Positions 35,211 to 43,245 are shown, counted from the stretch's first letter. The stretch is 43,245 nucleotides of DNA from Streptomyces aureocirculatus (GCF_000720475.1 NZ_JOAP01000060.1:1-43245); one strand, 5' to 3'. Made by a program: numbers and translations. The notes: generated from the letters alone by a model not told the origin.

Positions 35211-35341
35211 CCCCGTCAGGGGCGCGGGGAACTGCGCGACCAGCCACGAAAAAAGCCGCAGACGCGTCTGCGGGGACCGCGGCAGACGCGTCTGCGGCCT
35301 TTCCTGGGCTGAGCGCGCAGTTCCCCGCGCCCCTGACGGGG
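35211..35341. repeat. Palindromic intergenic repeat, copy D, with 28-bp perfect ends
   Basis: The 119-bp core (35217-35335) matches copies A to C. Here the terminal inverted repeats extend to a perfect 28 bp (35211-35238 and 35314-35341, beginning CCCCGTCAGGGGCGCGGGG). Two copies of the 18-bp palindrome CCGCAGACGCGTCTGCGG sit inside. It lies in the divergent gap between the universal stress gene and lysX, so it is not a terminator for either. It looks like a young or well-maintained MITE-like unit. Confidence 0.9.
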
Positions 35342-35392
35342 CGGGACGGAGGCCGACGGGCGGGGTGGGCCGGGGGTTCTTAGAGTCGAGGC

Positions 35393-38300
35393 ATGAGTGC
35401 CTCCGTGGACGACCCGGGCGGCGCGCGGGGCACCCTGCGCCAGGCCCCGCAAGGCTTCGCGGGATTCTTCGGCGCCCTGGGCCTGCTCTGCGCGCTCCTC
35501 GCGATCATCCCACCGCTGCGCCGCCTCCTGCGGCCAGCGGTGCGCCTCCTGGACCTGGCCACCGTGCCGGTCAGCGCAAACCTCGCGTACGCCGTCTTCC
35601 TCTTCCTCCTCGCGGCAGCCATCGCGGCCCGCAAGAAGGTCGCGTGGTGGCTCGTCGTCAGCTATCTGGGCCTGCTCATCGCCTTCGACGTGCTGGGGAT
35701 CGCGCTCGGCCTCTGGGCCGATTCGGTGCCGTCCCTCGTCGTGTGCGGCGCCGCGCTCGTCCTGCTCGTACTGGCCCGCGGCGAGTTCGACGCGGACTCG
35801 CGGCACGGGGCGGTGTGGCGGGCCGCGGCCGTGCTCGCGGCGGGGCTCGGTCTTGCGATCCTCGCCGGGTGGGGGCTCGTCGAACTGTTCCCCGGCACGC
35901 TGGTGCGCGGCGAGCGCCTGCTGTGGGCGGCGAACCGGGTCTGCGGCGGGTTCCTGCACGGCCACGAGTACTTCGACGGCGCCCCACCACGTCCCCTGTT
36001 CTTCTTCCTCGGCCTGTTCGGCGCGCTCGCGCTGCTCAACGCCGCCGCGACGCTGTTCCGCTCGCAGCGCATGGAGGCGGCCCTGCACGGCGACGAGGAA
36101 CCGCGCATCCGCGCCCTCCTCGGCCGGTACGGCGACCAGGACTCCCTCGGCTACTTCGCCACCCGGCGCGACAAGGCCGTCGTCTTCTCACCCAGCGGCA
36201 AGGCCGCCGTGACCTACCGGATCGAGGCGGGCGTCTGCCTGGCCAGCGGCGATCCGGTCGGCGACCGCGAGGCCTGGCCGCACGCGATCGGCGCCTGGCT
36301 CGACGTGGCCCGCCGCTACGCCTGGGCCCCCGCCGTGATGGGCGCGTCCGAGGAGGGCGCCAAGGCCTTCGCCCGCGCCGGGCTCGGCGCCCTCCAGCTC
36401 GGCGACGAGGCGCTCCTGTACGTGTCCGGCTTCGACCTGGACGGCCGTGACATGCGCGTCACACGGCAGGCCGTGAACCGGGTGTGCCGCACCGGCGCCA
36501 CGGCCCGGGTACGCCGCCACGCCACCCTCACCGACGAGGAGATGGAGGGCATCGTCGACAGGGCGGACGCCTGGCGTGACACCGAGACCGAACGCGGCTT
36601 CTCCATGGCCCTCGACCGGCTCGGCGACCCCGAGGACGGCCAGTGCCTGCTCGTCGAGGCCCTCGACGCCGACGGCAGGCTCCTTGCGCTGCTGTCCCTG
36701 GTGCCCTGGGGCAGGGACGGCGTCTCCCTGGACCTGATGCGCCGCGACCGCAGCGCACCCAACGGCGTCATGGAGTTCATGGTCGCCGAGCTGTGCGCCG
36801 CCGCACCCAAGTTCGGGGTGAAGCGGATCTCGCTGAACTTCGCCGTGTTCCGCTCGGTGTTCGAGGAGGGCGCCAGGATCGGCGCGGGCCCGGTCCTGAG
36901 GCTCTGGCGCCGGCTGCTGCTCTTCTTCTCCAAGTGGTGGCAGCTCGAGGCGCTGTACCGGTCCAACGCCAAGTTCCACCCGGAGTGGTACCCGCGCTTC
37001 ATCTGCTACGGCGACACCGGCGCCCTTCCCCGCATCGGCCTCGCGTCCGGCATCGCCGAGGGCTTCGTCTCCGTGCCGTCGCTGCGCAAGCTGTGGGGCA
37101 AGGGCCACAAGCCGCGCGGCGTCACCAAGCCCGCCACCACCGAGGGCCTGCCCTCCATCGCCGCGCTCGGCCTCGGTGACGCCACCGGCGCGGCCCGCGA
37201 CCCCGCCGACGCGCTGCCCGAACAGGTCCGCGTCCGGCACCGCAAACTCCATCGGCTGCGCGCGGCCGGCACCGACCCCTACCCGGTCGCCGCCCGCCCC
37301 CGCACCCATGTGCTGGCAGCGGTGCGGGCGGACACGGCGGGGCAGCAGGTCACCGTCGCGGGCCGCGTCATGCTCGTACGCGACTTCGGCGGCGTCGTCT
37401 TCGTCGTCCTGCGCGACTGGTCGGGCGATCTCCAGCTCGCCTTCTCGCGGGACCGTTCGGGCCGTGCCGTCCTCGACTCCTTCACCGCGGACACCGACAT
37501 CGGCGACCACCTCGCCGCCACCGGCGAGGTCGGCCGCAGTGACACGGGCGAACTCACCGTCTTCGCCACCTCCTGGCAGCTCACCGGCAAGTGCCTGCGC
37601 CCGCTGCCCGACAAGCGCCGCGGCCTCACCGACCCCGAGGCGAAGGTGCGCCGCCGCTATCTGGACCTGGTGGCGAGCCCCACGGCGCGCGCCGCCGTAC
37701 ACGCCCGCTCCACCGCCGTACAGGCGCTGCGGCAGGGCCTGCTCGACCGCGGCTACCTGGAGGTCGAGACGCCGATGCTCCAGCAGATCCACGGCGGCGC
37801 CAACGCCCGCCCCTTCACCACCCACATCAACGCCTACGACCTCGATCTGTATCTGCGCATCGCCCCCGAGCTGTATCTGAAGCGGCTGTGCGTCGGCGGC
37901 ATGGAGAAGGTCTTCGAACTCGGCCGCACGTTCCGCAACGAAGGCGTCTCCTACAAACACAACCCCGAGTTCACCATGCTGGAGGCCTACCAGGCGTACG
38001 CCGACTACGACGTGATGCTCGACCTCACGCGCGAACTGATCCAGGCCGCCGCGACCGCCGCCTTCGGCACCCCGACGGCCCGCAGGACCGACGCCGGGGG
38101 CCGTGTCACCGAGTACGACATCTCCGGCGCCTGGCCGGTCAGGACCGTGTACGGGGCGATCTCCGAGGCGCTCGGCGAGGAGGTCGGCGCCGACACCCCG
38201 CTGCCCGCCCTGCACCGTCTGTGCGACCGCGCGCGGGTCCCGTACACGGCCGACGACGGCCGCGGCGACGTCGTCCTGGAGATGTACGAACGCCTCGTCG

Positions 38301-38671
38301 AGGAGCGGACGACGCTGCCGACCTTCTACAAGGACTTCCCGACCGAGGTCTCGCCGCTCACCCGCGGGCACCGCGCGGATCCGCGCCTCGCCGAACGCTG
38401 GGACCTCGTCGCCTTCGGCACCGAACTGGGCACCGCCTACTCAGAGTTGACCGACCCCGTCGAACAGCGCCGACGGCTCACCGCCCAGTCCCTGCTCGCC
38501 GCCGGGGGAGACCCGGAGGCGATGGAGCTCGACGAGGACTTCCTGGAGGCCCTGGAGTACGCGATGCCGCCCACCGGCGGGCTCGGCATCGGCGTCGACC
38601 GGCTCGTCATGTTCCTCACCGGCCTGACGATCCGCGAGACGCTGCCCTTCCCGCTGGTCCGCCGCCGCTGA
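35393..38671 (+). CDS. lysX: LysX: lysyl-phosphatidylglycerol synthase / lysyl-tRNA synthetase fusion
   Basis: A 1092-residue fusion. The N-terminus has about six membrane helices (20-215), then the DUF2156/MprF-type lysyltransferase domain (about 230-560; FVVRDREAWPHAIGAWLD-like, here GDPVGDREAWPHAIG). The C-terminal half is a class II lysyl-tRNA synthetase: OB-fold from about 640, motif 2 (FRNEGVSYKHNPEFTMLEAY) and motif 3 (GLGIGVDRLVMFLTG). In mycobacteria LysX charges tRNA and transfers lysine to phosphatidylglycerol, giving resistance to cationic peptides. TAGAGT begins exactly 12 nt before the ATG, so it is probably leaderless. Confidence 0.93.
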   Translation: MSASVDDPGGARGTLRQAPQGFAGFFGALGLLCALLAIIPPLRRLLRPAVRLLDLATVPVSANLAYAVFLFLLAAAIAARKKVAWWLVVSYLGLLIAFDVLGIALGLWADSVPSLVVCGAALVLLVLARGEFDADSRHGAVWRAAAVLAAGLGLAILAGWGLVELFPGTLVRGERLLWAANRVCGGFLHGHEYFDGAPPRPLFFFLGLFGALALLNAAATLFRSQRMEAALHGDEEPRIRALLGRYGDQDSLGYFATRRDKAVVFSPSGKAAVTYRIEAGVCLASGDPVGDREAWPHAIGAWLDVARRYAWAPAVMGASEEGAKAFARAGLGALQLGDEALLYVSGFDLDGRDMRVTRQAVNRVCRTGATARVRRHATLTDEEMEGIVDRADAWRDTETERGFSMALDRLGDPEDGQCLLVEALDADGRLLALLSLVPWGRDGVSLDLMRRDRSAPNGVMEFMVAELCAAAPKFGVKRISLNFAVFRSVFEEGARIGAGPVLRLWRRLLLFFSKWWQLEALYRSNAKFHPEWYPRFICYGDTGALPRIGLASGIAEGFVSVPSLRKLWGKGHKPRGVTKPATTEGLPSIAALGLGDATGAARDPADALPEQVRVRHRKLHRLRAAGTDPYPVAARPRTHVLAAVRADTAGQQVTVAGRVMLVRDFGGVVFVVLRDWSGDLQLAFSRDRSGRAVLDSFTADTDIGDHLAATGEVGRSDTGELTVFATSWQLTGKCLRPLPDKRRGLTDPEAKVRRRYLDLVASPTARAAVHARSTAVQALRQGLLDRGYLEVETPMLQQIHGGANARPFTTHINAYDLDLYLRIAPELYLKRLCVGGMEKVFELGRTFRNEGVSYKHNPEFTMLEAYQAYADYDVMLDLTRELIQAAATAAFGTPTARRTDAGGRVTEYDISGAWPVRTVYGAISEALGEEVGADTPLPALHRLCDRARVPYTADDGRGDVVLEMYERLVEERTTLPTFYKDFPTEVSPLTRGHRADPRLAERWDLVAFGTELGTAYSELTDPVEQRRRLTAQSLLAAGGDPEAMELDEDFLEALEYAMPPTGGLGIGVDRLVMFLTGLTIRETLPFPLVRRR

Positions 38672-38771
38672 CGCGCCCCTCCCCGTGGGCCGCTGGTCCC
38701 ATCGGGTGCATTCGCCTGCCGGGGCGGTGTCGCGGAGACGCCGCGGGCCTCAGCCGTGCCACGGATTATTC

Positions 38772-39635
38772 ATGAAAAACGATCAGATGCCTCCGGGGCG
38801 CCGGGCCCTGCTCGGCTGGGCCGCCGTGCTCGGGGTGGCCACCACGGCCCGGTTCCTGACCGCGGACACCGCGGAGCCCCCCGGTCCTGGCGTCCCCGCC
38901 GACACCGGCGCCGGATCCGCCGCCGGACCGCAGGCGGGCGCCGCGCCGAAGGCCCCCGGGCGCGCCCCCTACCGGCTGCAGCCCATGGCGGGGTACGGCC
39001 CCCACCGCGGCGCCCCGGCCCGCCCGCCGGTGCGCAGGGCGCCGATCCTGCGCATCCCGGGCCGCGCCCGCTCCATGGTCCTGAGCTTCGACGACGGGCC
39101 CGACCCGCGGTACACCAAGGACATCCTGCGGATCCTGCGGCGCCACGACGCCCGCGCGATGTTCTTCGTGTGCGGCGAGATGGCGGCCGCCCACCCCGAC
39201 CTGCTGCGCGAGATGGCCGCCGACGGGCATGTGATCGGCAACCACACCTGGAGCCATCCGCTGCTGTCCCGCCTCACCCGCGCGGGGATCCGCCGCCAGA
39301 TGGAGCGCACCTGCGAGGTCGTCGAAGCCGTGGCGGGCACCCCGCCGGTGTGGTTCCGCGCCCCGTACGGCGCCTGGAACCGCGCGGCCTTCGAGATCGG
39401 CGCCGACCTCGGCATGGAACCGCTCGCCTGGACCGTGGACACCCTGGACTGGCGCACGCCCGGCACCGGCGCCATCGTGCGGCGGGTGCTCCGGGGTGCG
39501 GGACCCGGAGTCGTCGTGCTCTCGCACGACGCGGGCGGCAACCGCTCGCAGAGCGTACGGGCGCTGCGCCGCTATCTGCCCGAACTCCTCGACGAGGGCT
39601 ACCGGCTCACGGTGCCGAGCCGGTACCGGGTGTAG
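38772..39635 (+). CDS. Polysaccharide deacetylase (NodB domain)
   Basis: A 287-residue exported carbohydrate deacetylase. The N-terminus RRALLGWAAVLGVATTARFL is a signal or membrane anchor with twin arginines, followed by a Pro/Gly-rich spacer and the NodB domain. Catalytic motifs are SFDDGPD, HTWSHP, RAPYG and LSHDAGGNRSQ, the full set for metal and base residues. It probably deacetylates peptidoglycan or a surface glycan. ATGs at 38772 and 38787 are both possible; neither has a clear ribosome site. It follows lysX and precedes a class F sortase, suggesting a cell-envelope group. Confidence 0.88.
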   Translation: MKNDQMPPGRRALLGWAAVLGVATTARFLTADTAEPPGPGVPADTGAGSAAGPQAGAAPKAPGRAPYRLQPMAGYGPHRGAPARPPVRRAPILRIPGRARSMVLSFDDGPDPRYTKDILRILRRHDARAMFFVCGEMAAAHPDLLREMAADGHVIGNHTWSHPLLSRLTRAGIRRQMERTCEVVEAVAGTPPVWFRAPYGAWNRAAFEIGADLGMEPLAWTVDTLDWRTPGTGAIVRRVLRGAGPGVVVLSHDAGGNRSQSVRALRRYLPELLDEGYRLTVPSRYRV

Positions 39636-39691
39636 CGCCCGTGCCGGCGGGCGTGCGGCGCACGACGGCGCCGCCGCGCGCCGCACCAAGG

Positions 39692-39783
39692 CCTCTCAGC
39701 GCACGCCCGCGAAGGGTCTCAGCGCACGCCCACACGGTCTCTCAGCGCACGCCCACACGGTCTCTCAGCGCACGTCCACGAGC
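39692..39783. repeat. 23-bp tandem repeat overlapping sortase 3' end
   Basis: Four units of exactly 23 bp start at 39692, 39715, 39738 and 39761 (core GGTCTCTCAGCGCACGCC). The rightmost unit contains the last codons and stop (39765) of the sortase gene; the others repeat that 3' end downstream. The two middle units are nearly identical. Confidence 0.9.
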
Positions 39784-40427
39784 CGGGCGAACACCACCAC
39801 GTTCCCGTCGTAGCCGTTCTGCTTGGAGAAGCCGCCGCCGCATGTGATCACCCGCAGTTCCGGGGTCCCGCCATTCTTGTACACGCGGTCGCCGGGGAAA
39901 TTGTTCTTCGCGAACACCTCGATCCCATAGATCTCGAAGACCGCGGTGCGCCGGTCCTTGCGCTTGACCTCGATGCGCTGCTTCTTCTTGAGCGAGCCGA
40001 GGCCGTAGAAGACGGCGGGCCCCTGCTGATTGTCGACATGTCCGACGACGACCGACGTGCCCTGCTCGCCGGGGGACACCGCGCCCGTGAACCAGCCCGC
40101 GAGATTGGAGTCGTCCGGCGGCGGCGCGTCCACCCAGCCCTCCGAGTCCAGGCCGACCGCGATCACGGGGGCGTCCACCCGGATCGGCTTGATGCGGATG
40201 CGGTCCGCGGGCGAGAACGTCAGCGGCGCGGGGGCGCCCTTCCTGGTGGGAGCCCGGTCGGCCGCCGCGGCCGACGCGGGCTGCGGCGGGCCCACGTCGA
40301 ACTCTCCGGAGCCATTGCGGATCAGTGCGAGCCCGGTCAGCAGCACAAGCGCCATGACGCCCCACGGCGCCCGTCTGCGCTGCCTCTCCTCCTCTTCGAA
40401 CTCTTCCGACGGCTGGGACGAAGACAT
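39765..40427 (-). CDS. Class F sortase
   Basis: A 220-residue membrane-anchored cysteine transpeptidase. A single N-terminal anchor (PWGVMALVLLTGLALI) follows an acidic/basic cytoplasmic start. The sortase domain has H130 (VVVGHVDN), C196 (VITCGGG) and R215 (VVVFARLVDV). Class F is common and little understood in Streptomyces. The ATG has AGAGGGG about 8 nt upstream. Two paralogous surface proteins with C-terminal membrane anchors lie next to it and are candidate substrates. The stop lies inside a 23-bp tandem repeat. Confidence 0.9.
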   Translation of the reverse strand: MSSSQPSEEFEEEERQRRRAPWGVMALVLLTGLALIRNGSGEFDVGPPQPASAAAADRAPTRKGAPAPLTFSPADRIRIKPIRVDAPVIAVGLDSEGWVDAPPPDDSNLAGWFTGAVSPGEQGTSVVVGHVDNQQGPAVFYGLGSLKKKQRIEVKRKDRRTAVFEIYGIEVFAKNNFPGDRVYKNGGTPELRVITCGGGFSKQNGYDGNVVVFARLVDVR

Positions 40428-40768
40428 GCTCTATCCCCTCTCGACGCGACTTGTGCGGCCACGTCCATTGCGCGTACGAAAAACGCTATGCGCAGCGCGC
40501 CCGGCGTGCGAAAGGGCGGGAGCGAACGGGTGGCTCGCACCGGCGGCGTGCGCCATCCGAGTTCGGGCCCACCGGAAATTTCTGACGGTCCGTGACCTGC
40601 GGCAATGACGACCTGCGCGGACGCCCTTCGGCGTGTCTTCTCACCAGGACGGCCGATCCCCGAAATGCGGCCCCACGCAGCGCGTCTGAGGGTCTGACTG
40701 GGAGGCGTTCTCGCCGATCGACCGGGGAAATGGTGTCCCCGGGACGCTTTCCGCGGAGGAAGAGACCC
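40428..40768. other. Divergent gap upstream of sortase and surface-protein gene
   Basis: No gene is supported. It must contain promoters for both divergent genes, but I see no convincing -35/-10 pair. A GC-rich near-palindrome around GTCCCCGGGAC (about 40736-40746) precedes the surface protein. The RBS GGAGGAAGAG before 40769 is clear. Confidence 0.4.
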
Positions 40769-41263
40769 ATGCGCAACTCTCGTGCACTCGCGGCCGTCGT
40801 GGCCGCCGGCGCCCTGGTCGGGTTCGGCGCGCCGTCGGCCGCGGCCTGGGCGGAACCCAGCAATATCGTCGCCATGCCCAGCGTCATCGCCCGGGGCGGG
40901 CATCTGACGGTCACCGTCGACGGCAGCTCCTGCCACGCGGCCGGCAGCTATGTCGAGTCACCGGCGTTCCCGCGCACGCACCTCAAGCCCATCTCGGGCG
41001 GCACCACCGCGAGCGCGACCGTCAAGATCAACCACAATGCCCACCCGGGCGCGTACGACATCACGGCCAACTGCGGCGGCAAGCCGCTGACCAGGCCGCA
41101 CGCCTTCACCGTCATCCACGGCGGGGTCCGCGGCGGCGTCGGCGGCGGCACCACGTCCGGTGCGACCCGGACCGACATGGCGATCGGCGGGGCCCTGGTG
41201 ACCGTCGCGGTCGTGGGCGGCGGGGTCTTCTGGATGCGCCGCCGGTCCGAGAGCAAGGCCTGA
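40769..41263 (+). CDS. Membrane-anchored Ig-like surface protein, paralogue 1
   Basis: A 164-residue exported protein. A signal peptide (ALAAVVAAGALVGFGAPSAAA) leads a beta-rich domain with a Cys pair. A G-V-x2-G-V-G-G segment then precedes a C-terminal helix (MAIGGALVTVAVVGGGVFW) and a basic tail (RRRSESK). That C-terminal layout is the sortase-substrate layout, but without a classical LPxTG. It faces, tail to tail, a paralogue of the same design, 61 bp away. GGAGGAAGAG precedes the ATG. The adjacent class F sortase is a likely partner (inference). Confidence 0.82.
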   Translation: MRNSRALAAVVAAGALVGFGAPSAAAWAEPSNIVAMPSVIARGGHLTVTVDGSSCHAAGSYVESPAFPRTHLKPISGGTTASATVKINHNAHPGAYDITANCGGKPLTRPHAFTVIHGGVRGGVGGGTTSGATRTDMAIGGALVTVAVVGGGVFWMRRRSESKA

Positions 41264-41281
41264 GGGCTCCGCGGCCTCCCT

Positions 41282-41309
41282 GCCCGGCGCGACCCCTTCC
41301 GCGCCGGGC
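41282..41309. terminator. Bidirectional hairpin terminator
   Basis: Perfect 10-bp arms GCCCGGCGCG and CGCGCCGGGC with an 8-nt loop, between the two convergent surface-protein genes. Confidence 0.75.
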
Positions 41310-41324
41310 CGGGACGCCGGGACG

Positions 41325-41858
41325 TCAGGAACCGTTCGGCCCGGTCCTGCGGCGGGCCCAGAAGTACGCCGTGCCGATGACGCCCGCGATGAGGGCGCCG
41401 CCGACCGCGATCTGCTGGGCGTCGGAGCCGTCGGAGCTGCCGCCGACACCGGCCTTGACGCCCCGGGTGTGGCGCGGGGTGGGCTGGGGGGTGGGGTTGT
41501 TGCTGGAGCCGCCGCCGACGATGGTCAGGTCGGTCGTGCCGGACTCCTGGCCGCAGGCGAACGTGACCTCGTACATGGCGCCGGGCTTGGCGTCCCAGAA
41601 CACCTTCGCGGTGGCCGACGCCTGGCCCTTGGGGATCGTGACGTCGTCGAAGATGCCGGACGTCACCTTGGTGTTGTGCTCGCAGCCGTCGACGCTGAGC
41701 GTGACCTGGCCGCCCGCGGCGATCGCGGCGGGGGTGACGCGGAAGCCGAACGAGGTGATGTTCTCCTCGCCGGTACGGGCCGCCGACGCGGGGGGCGCGG
41801 TCAGGGCCAGGGTGGTGGCGGTGAGCAGAGCGGCCGAAGCGACGCGTATCGCGCGCAT
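41325..41858 (-). CDS. Membrane-anchored Ig-like surface protein, paralogue 2
   Basis: A 177-residue exported protein. The signal peptide (ASAALLTATTLALTAPPASA) is followed by a domain containing two cysteines (VDGCEHNT, TFACGQES), a Pro/Thr linker (NPTPQPTPRHT), then G-V-K-A-G-V-G-G, a helix (IAVGGALIAGVIGTAYFW) and the tail ARRRTGPNGS. It aligns with paralogue 1 in layout and in the motif before the helix, pointing to duplication. GGAGGA precedes the ATG. A cell-wall or membrane surface role is likely; the function is unknown. Confidence 0.82.
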   Translation of the reverse strand: MRAIRVASAALLTATTLALTAPPASAARTGEENITSFGFRVTPAAIAAGGQVTLSVDGCEHNTKVTSGIFDDVTIPKGQASATAKVFWDAKPGAMYEVTFACGQESGTTDLTIVGGGSSNNPTPQPTPRHTRGVKAGVGGSSDGSDAQQIAVGGALIAGVIGTAYFWARRRTGPNGS

Positions 41859-42300
41859 GATTATTCCTCCGGGTCCCCGAGGAGCAGCCGCGGACCTTCT
41901 TCCGCTTGTGCCGGTGATGCACCTCGATGTCCCGAACGCTAGGCAGGGCCGGGACGCGCCGCGATCGGTGTCGTGCGAACGGGTCACAGGGCTGGGCCGG
42001 ACGGGCGAAGGTGACGGCGTGGCGTGCCGCACGGGCGGGAGGATGGGGCAAAGGGGGGTGCGCTCGCGGCCGGAGGCCGGGCACGGCTCACACGCCGTGT
42101 GTTCCCCGCGCACCTACTGGCGCCCCGCACACACTCCCCGCGCGGGCGGGGCAAGGGGTTTGATGGCGCATATGCCGCACGGACGGGGTCCGTCCAAGGG
42201 CCGCGGGGGAACACGGGGGACAACGGGGGCGTCCGGCGGCAGGGCCACCGGAACTTCCCCTGCGCCGGTGGCCCCCTGGGACAGAACCTGCTGTCCCGCC
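41859..42300. other. Gene-free region between surface-protein and DUF4239 genes
   Basis: No supported gene on either strand; short open frames lack ribosome sites and recognisable sequence. It ends in two hairpins that belong to the minus-strand gene at 42301. Confidence 0.45.
42242..42297 (-). terminator. Two consecutive hairpins, likely terminator
   Basis: GGGACAG/CTGTCCC (7-bp arms, 6-nt loop, 42278-42297) starts 4 bp beyond the DUF4239 stop. GGGCCACCGG/CCGGTGGCCC (10-bp arms, 13-nt loop, 42242-42274) follows. Confidence 0.65.
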
Positions 42301-43065
42301 CTAGTCGCCGATTCCGGGGAACAGCGCTTCGAACGGCTCGGCCGTGGCCGCGATGCCCCGGCTGTAGGGGGCGTCGAAGTCCCAGATGAGGAAGAGCAGG
42401 AAGGCGATCAGGGCGGAGAAGAGGCCCGCCAGGAGCAGTTCGCGGGCGGTGCGGCGGATCTGGAGCGGGAAGATCAGGCCCACGGTGACGAGCCCGCCGG
42501 TGATCAGGCCGAACCAGACCACCCCCGGCATGGTGGCCTCCACGCTGTCGCTGCGATTGCCGCGGGCCTCGTCGGCGAGTGTGATCTGGTCGAGCAGCGG
42601 CTGGTAGGCCTGGGCCTGGAAGTCGTTCGTGGGCTCGTAGTCGGTGACGTCGTGGCGCAGCTTCGCGAGCAGTTCGTCACCGCGGTCGGTCACATTTTCC
42701 CGCTCGATCATGGTGTCCCACTCGGTGTTCACGACATGGCCGACATACGCCGTTACGTCGTCGCGAATGCGGTCCCGGGCCTCGACGGGGTACACCCGGA
42801 CCCGCTCGTGCACCTCGTGCAGGGCCTGGGCCTCGGCACGCACATGATCCTGGGCCGCGCTGCGGGCCTCCCAGACACCGGCGATGGCGAGTCCGAGGAC
42901 GATGGCGTAGACCACGCCGATCATCATCGTCATGTACTCCATCACGTCCGGTGTTTCCGAAGCATCCACATCCGGGGCGGTTCGTCGGCGCTGGAGCACC
43001 ACGACGACGAGGACGATGCCGCACACGGCGACCATCGCGAGGGTGAGAACAAGCCATTCCGACAT
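42301..43065 (-). CDS. DUF4239 membrane protein
   Basis: A 254-residue membrane protein with about four helices: two N-terminal (LVLTLAMVAVCGIVLVVVVL; MIGVVYAIVLGLAIAGVW) and two C-terminal (VVWFGLITGGLVTVGLIF; LLAGLFSALIAFLLFLIW). A long cytoplasmic helical segment between them is rich in charged residues. The pattern fits the DUF4239 (bestrophin-like) family, function unknown. GGAGG precedes the ATG. It follows 14 bp behind the stop of another minus-strand membrane-protein gene, so they form an operon. Confidence 0.82.
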   Translation of the reverse strand: MSEWLVLTLAMVAVCGIVLVVVVLQRRRTAPDVDASETPDVMEYMTMMIGVVYAIVLGLAIAGVWEARSAAQDHVRAEAQALHEVHERVRVYPVEARDRIRDDVTAYVGHVVNTEWDTMIERENVTDRGDELLAKLRHDVTDYEPTNDFQAQAYQPLLDQITLADEARGNRSDSVEATMPGVVWFGLITGGLVTVGLIFPLQIRRTARELLLAGLFSALIAFLLFLIWDFDAPYSRGIAATAEPFEALFPGIGD

Positions 43066-43079
43066 GGGTCCTCCGGCGG

Positions 43080-43245
43080 TCAGCGCGGTCGCAGCGCGGC
43101 GACGGCGAGCACCGCGGGCGCGGTGATGAGCAGGGTGAGGGTCACGAGTGAGGAGCCGTTGCGGGGCGGCCGCTTGTGCGGCGACGGGCGGTGCTCGGGG
43201 TAGGCCACGGGCTCGGGCGGCGGGGTGACCCTTGGGGGCTTGGGG
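43080..43245 (-). CDS. C-terminal fragment of a small membrane protein (cut by window edge)
   Basis: The last 54 or so residues of a gene that continues beyond the right edge. The visible part is Pro-rich (PPRVTPPPEPVAYPEHRPS), then basic (PHKRPPRNG), then a single membrane helix (SSLVTLTLLITAPAVLAVAA) ending ALRPR. It has no recognisable family. It is the upstream partner of the DUF4239 gene. Confidence 0.6.
   Translation of the reverse strand, partial: PKPPRVTPPPEPVAYPEHRPSPHKRPPRNGSSLVTLTLLITAPAVLAVAALRPR

Noticed and set aside
36188..38371. Long minus-strand open frame opposite lysX
   Set aside because: Shadow of the tRNA synthetase gene; repetitive Gly/Val composition and no recognisable motif.
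39692..39783. Regular direct repeats as a CRISPR array
   Set aside because: Units abut with no unique spacers, overlap a gene end, and there are no cas genes. The same applies to 30833-30901.

Overview
The window is actinobacterial and almost certainly Streptomyces. The DNA is very GC-rich with G/C at nearly every third codon position. Several genes have a -10-like hexamer exactly 12 nt before the start codon, which suggests leaderless transcripts. The gene content also fits: a SpoIIE-type phosphatase fused to an HATPase kinase domain, a LysX-type fusion enzyme, a class F sortase, a CUT1 sugar operon without its own ATPase, and abundant palindromic intergenic repeats. I see no rRNA, tRNA, CRISPR array or origin.

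Layout. 1-3176: an MFS transporter with a repetitive tail, a histidine phosphatase and a leaderless methyltransferase. 3175-10471: an accessory segment bounded by near-identical 119-bp palindromic repeats in direct orientation (A at 3175, B at 10210, with a third copy C at 10353). It holds a C-terminally short DUF6192-like gene, a tyrosine recombinase overlapping a second, larger recombinase broken by two one-base frameshifts, an MFS exporter divergent from a MerR regulator, and a small H-type-lectin-like gene. 10492-19978: a LacI regulator divergent from a sugar ABC operon (binding protein, two permeases), a GH-A/GH5-type glycosidase and a GH38 alpha-mannosidase, which together look like a manno-oligosaccharide or N-glycan-core uptake and degradation locus. 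20057-21466: an alpha/beta hydrolase divergent from a MarR regulator, with three 17-bp operators between them. 21553-27011: a lipase maturation factor protein, a two-component pair and an ABC-2 exporter. 27093-31449: a SpoIIE multidomain regulator, an Fpg/Nei glycosylase, an orphan anti-sigma factor and a hypothetical protein. 31743-35163: a CapA-like lipoprotein, an amino-acid permease and a universal stress protein. 35393-43245: a cell-envelope group with a LysX fusion, a polysaccharide deacetylase, a class F sortase, two convergent paralogous membrane-anchored surface proteins, a DUF4239 protein and a cut-off membrane protein.

The points most worth following are the repeat-flanked accessory segment with its broken recombinase; the two surface paralogues beside the class F sortase, which share a motif before the membrane anchor; the triple MarR operator array; the LacI operator pair over a candidate promoter; and a repeat expansion inside the ATP lid of the sensor kinase. 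All family calls come from reading the sequence and remembered family features. No database search was run.
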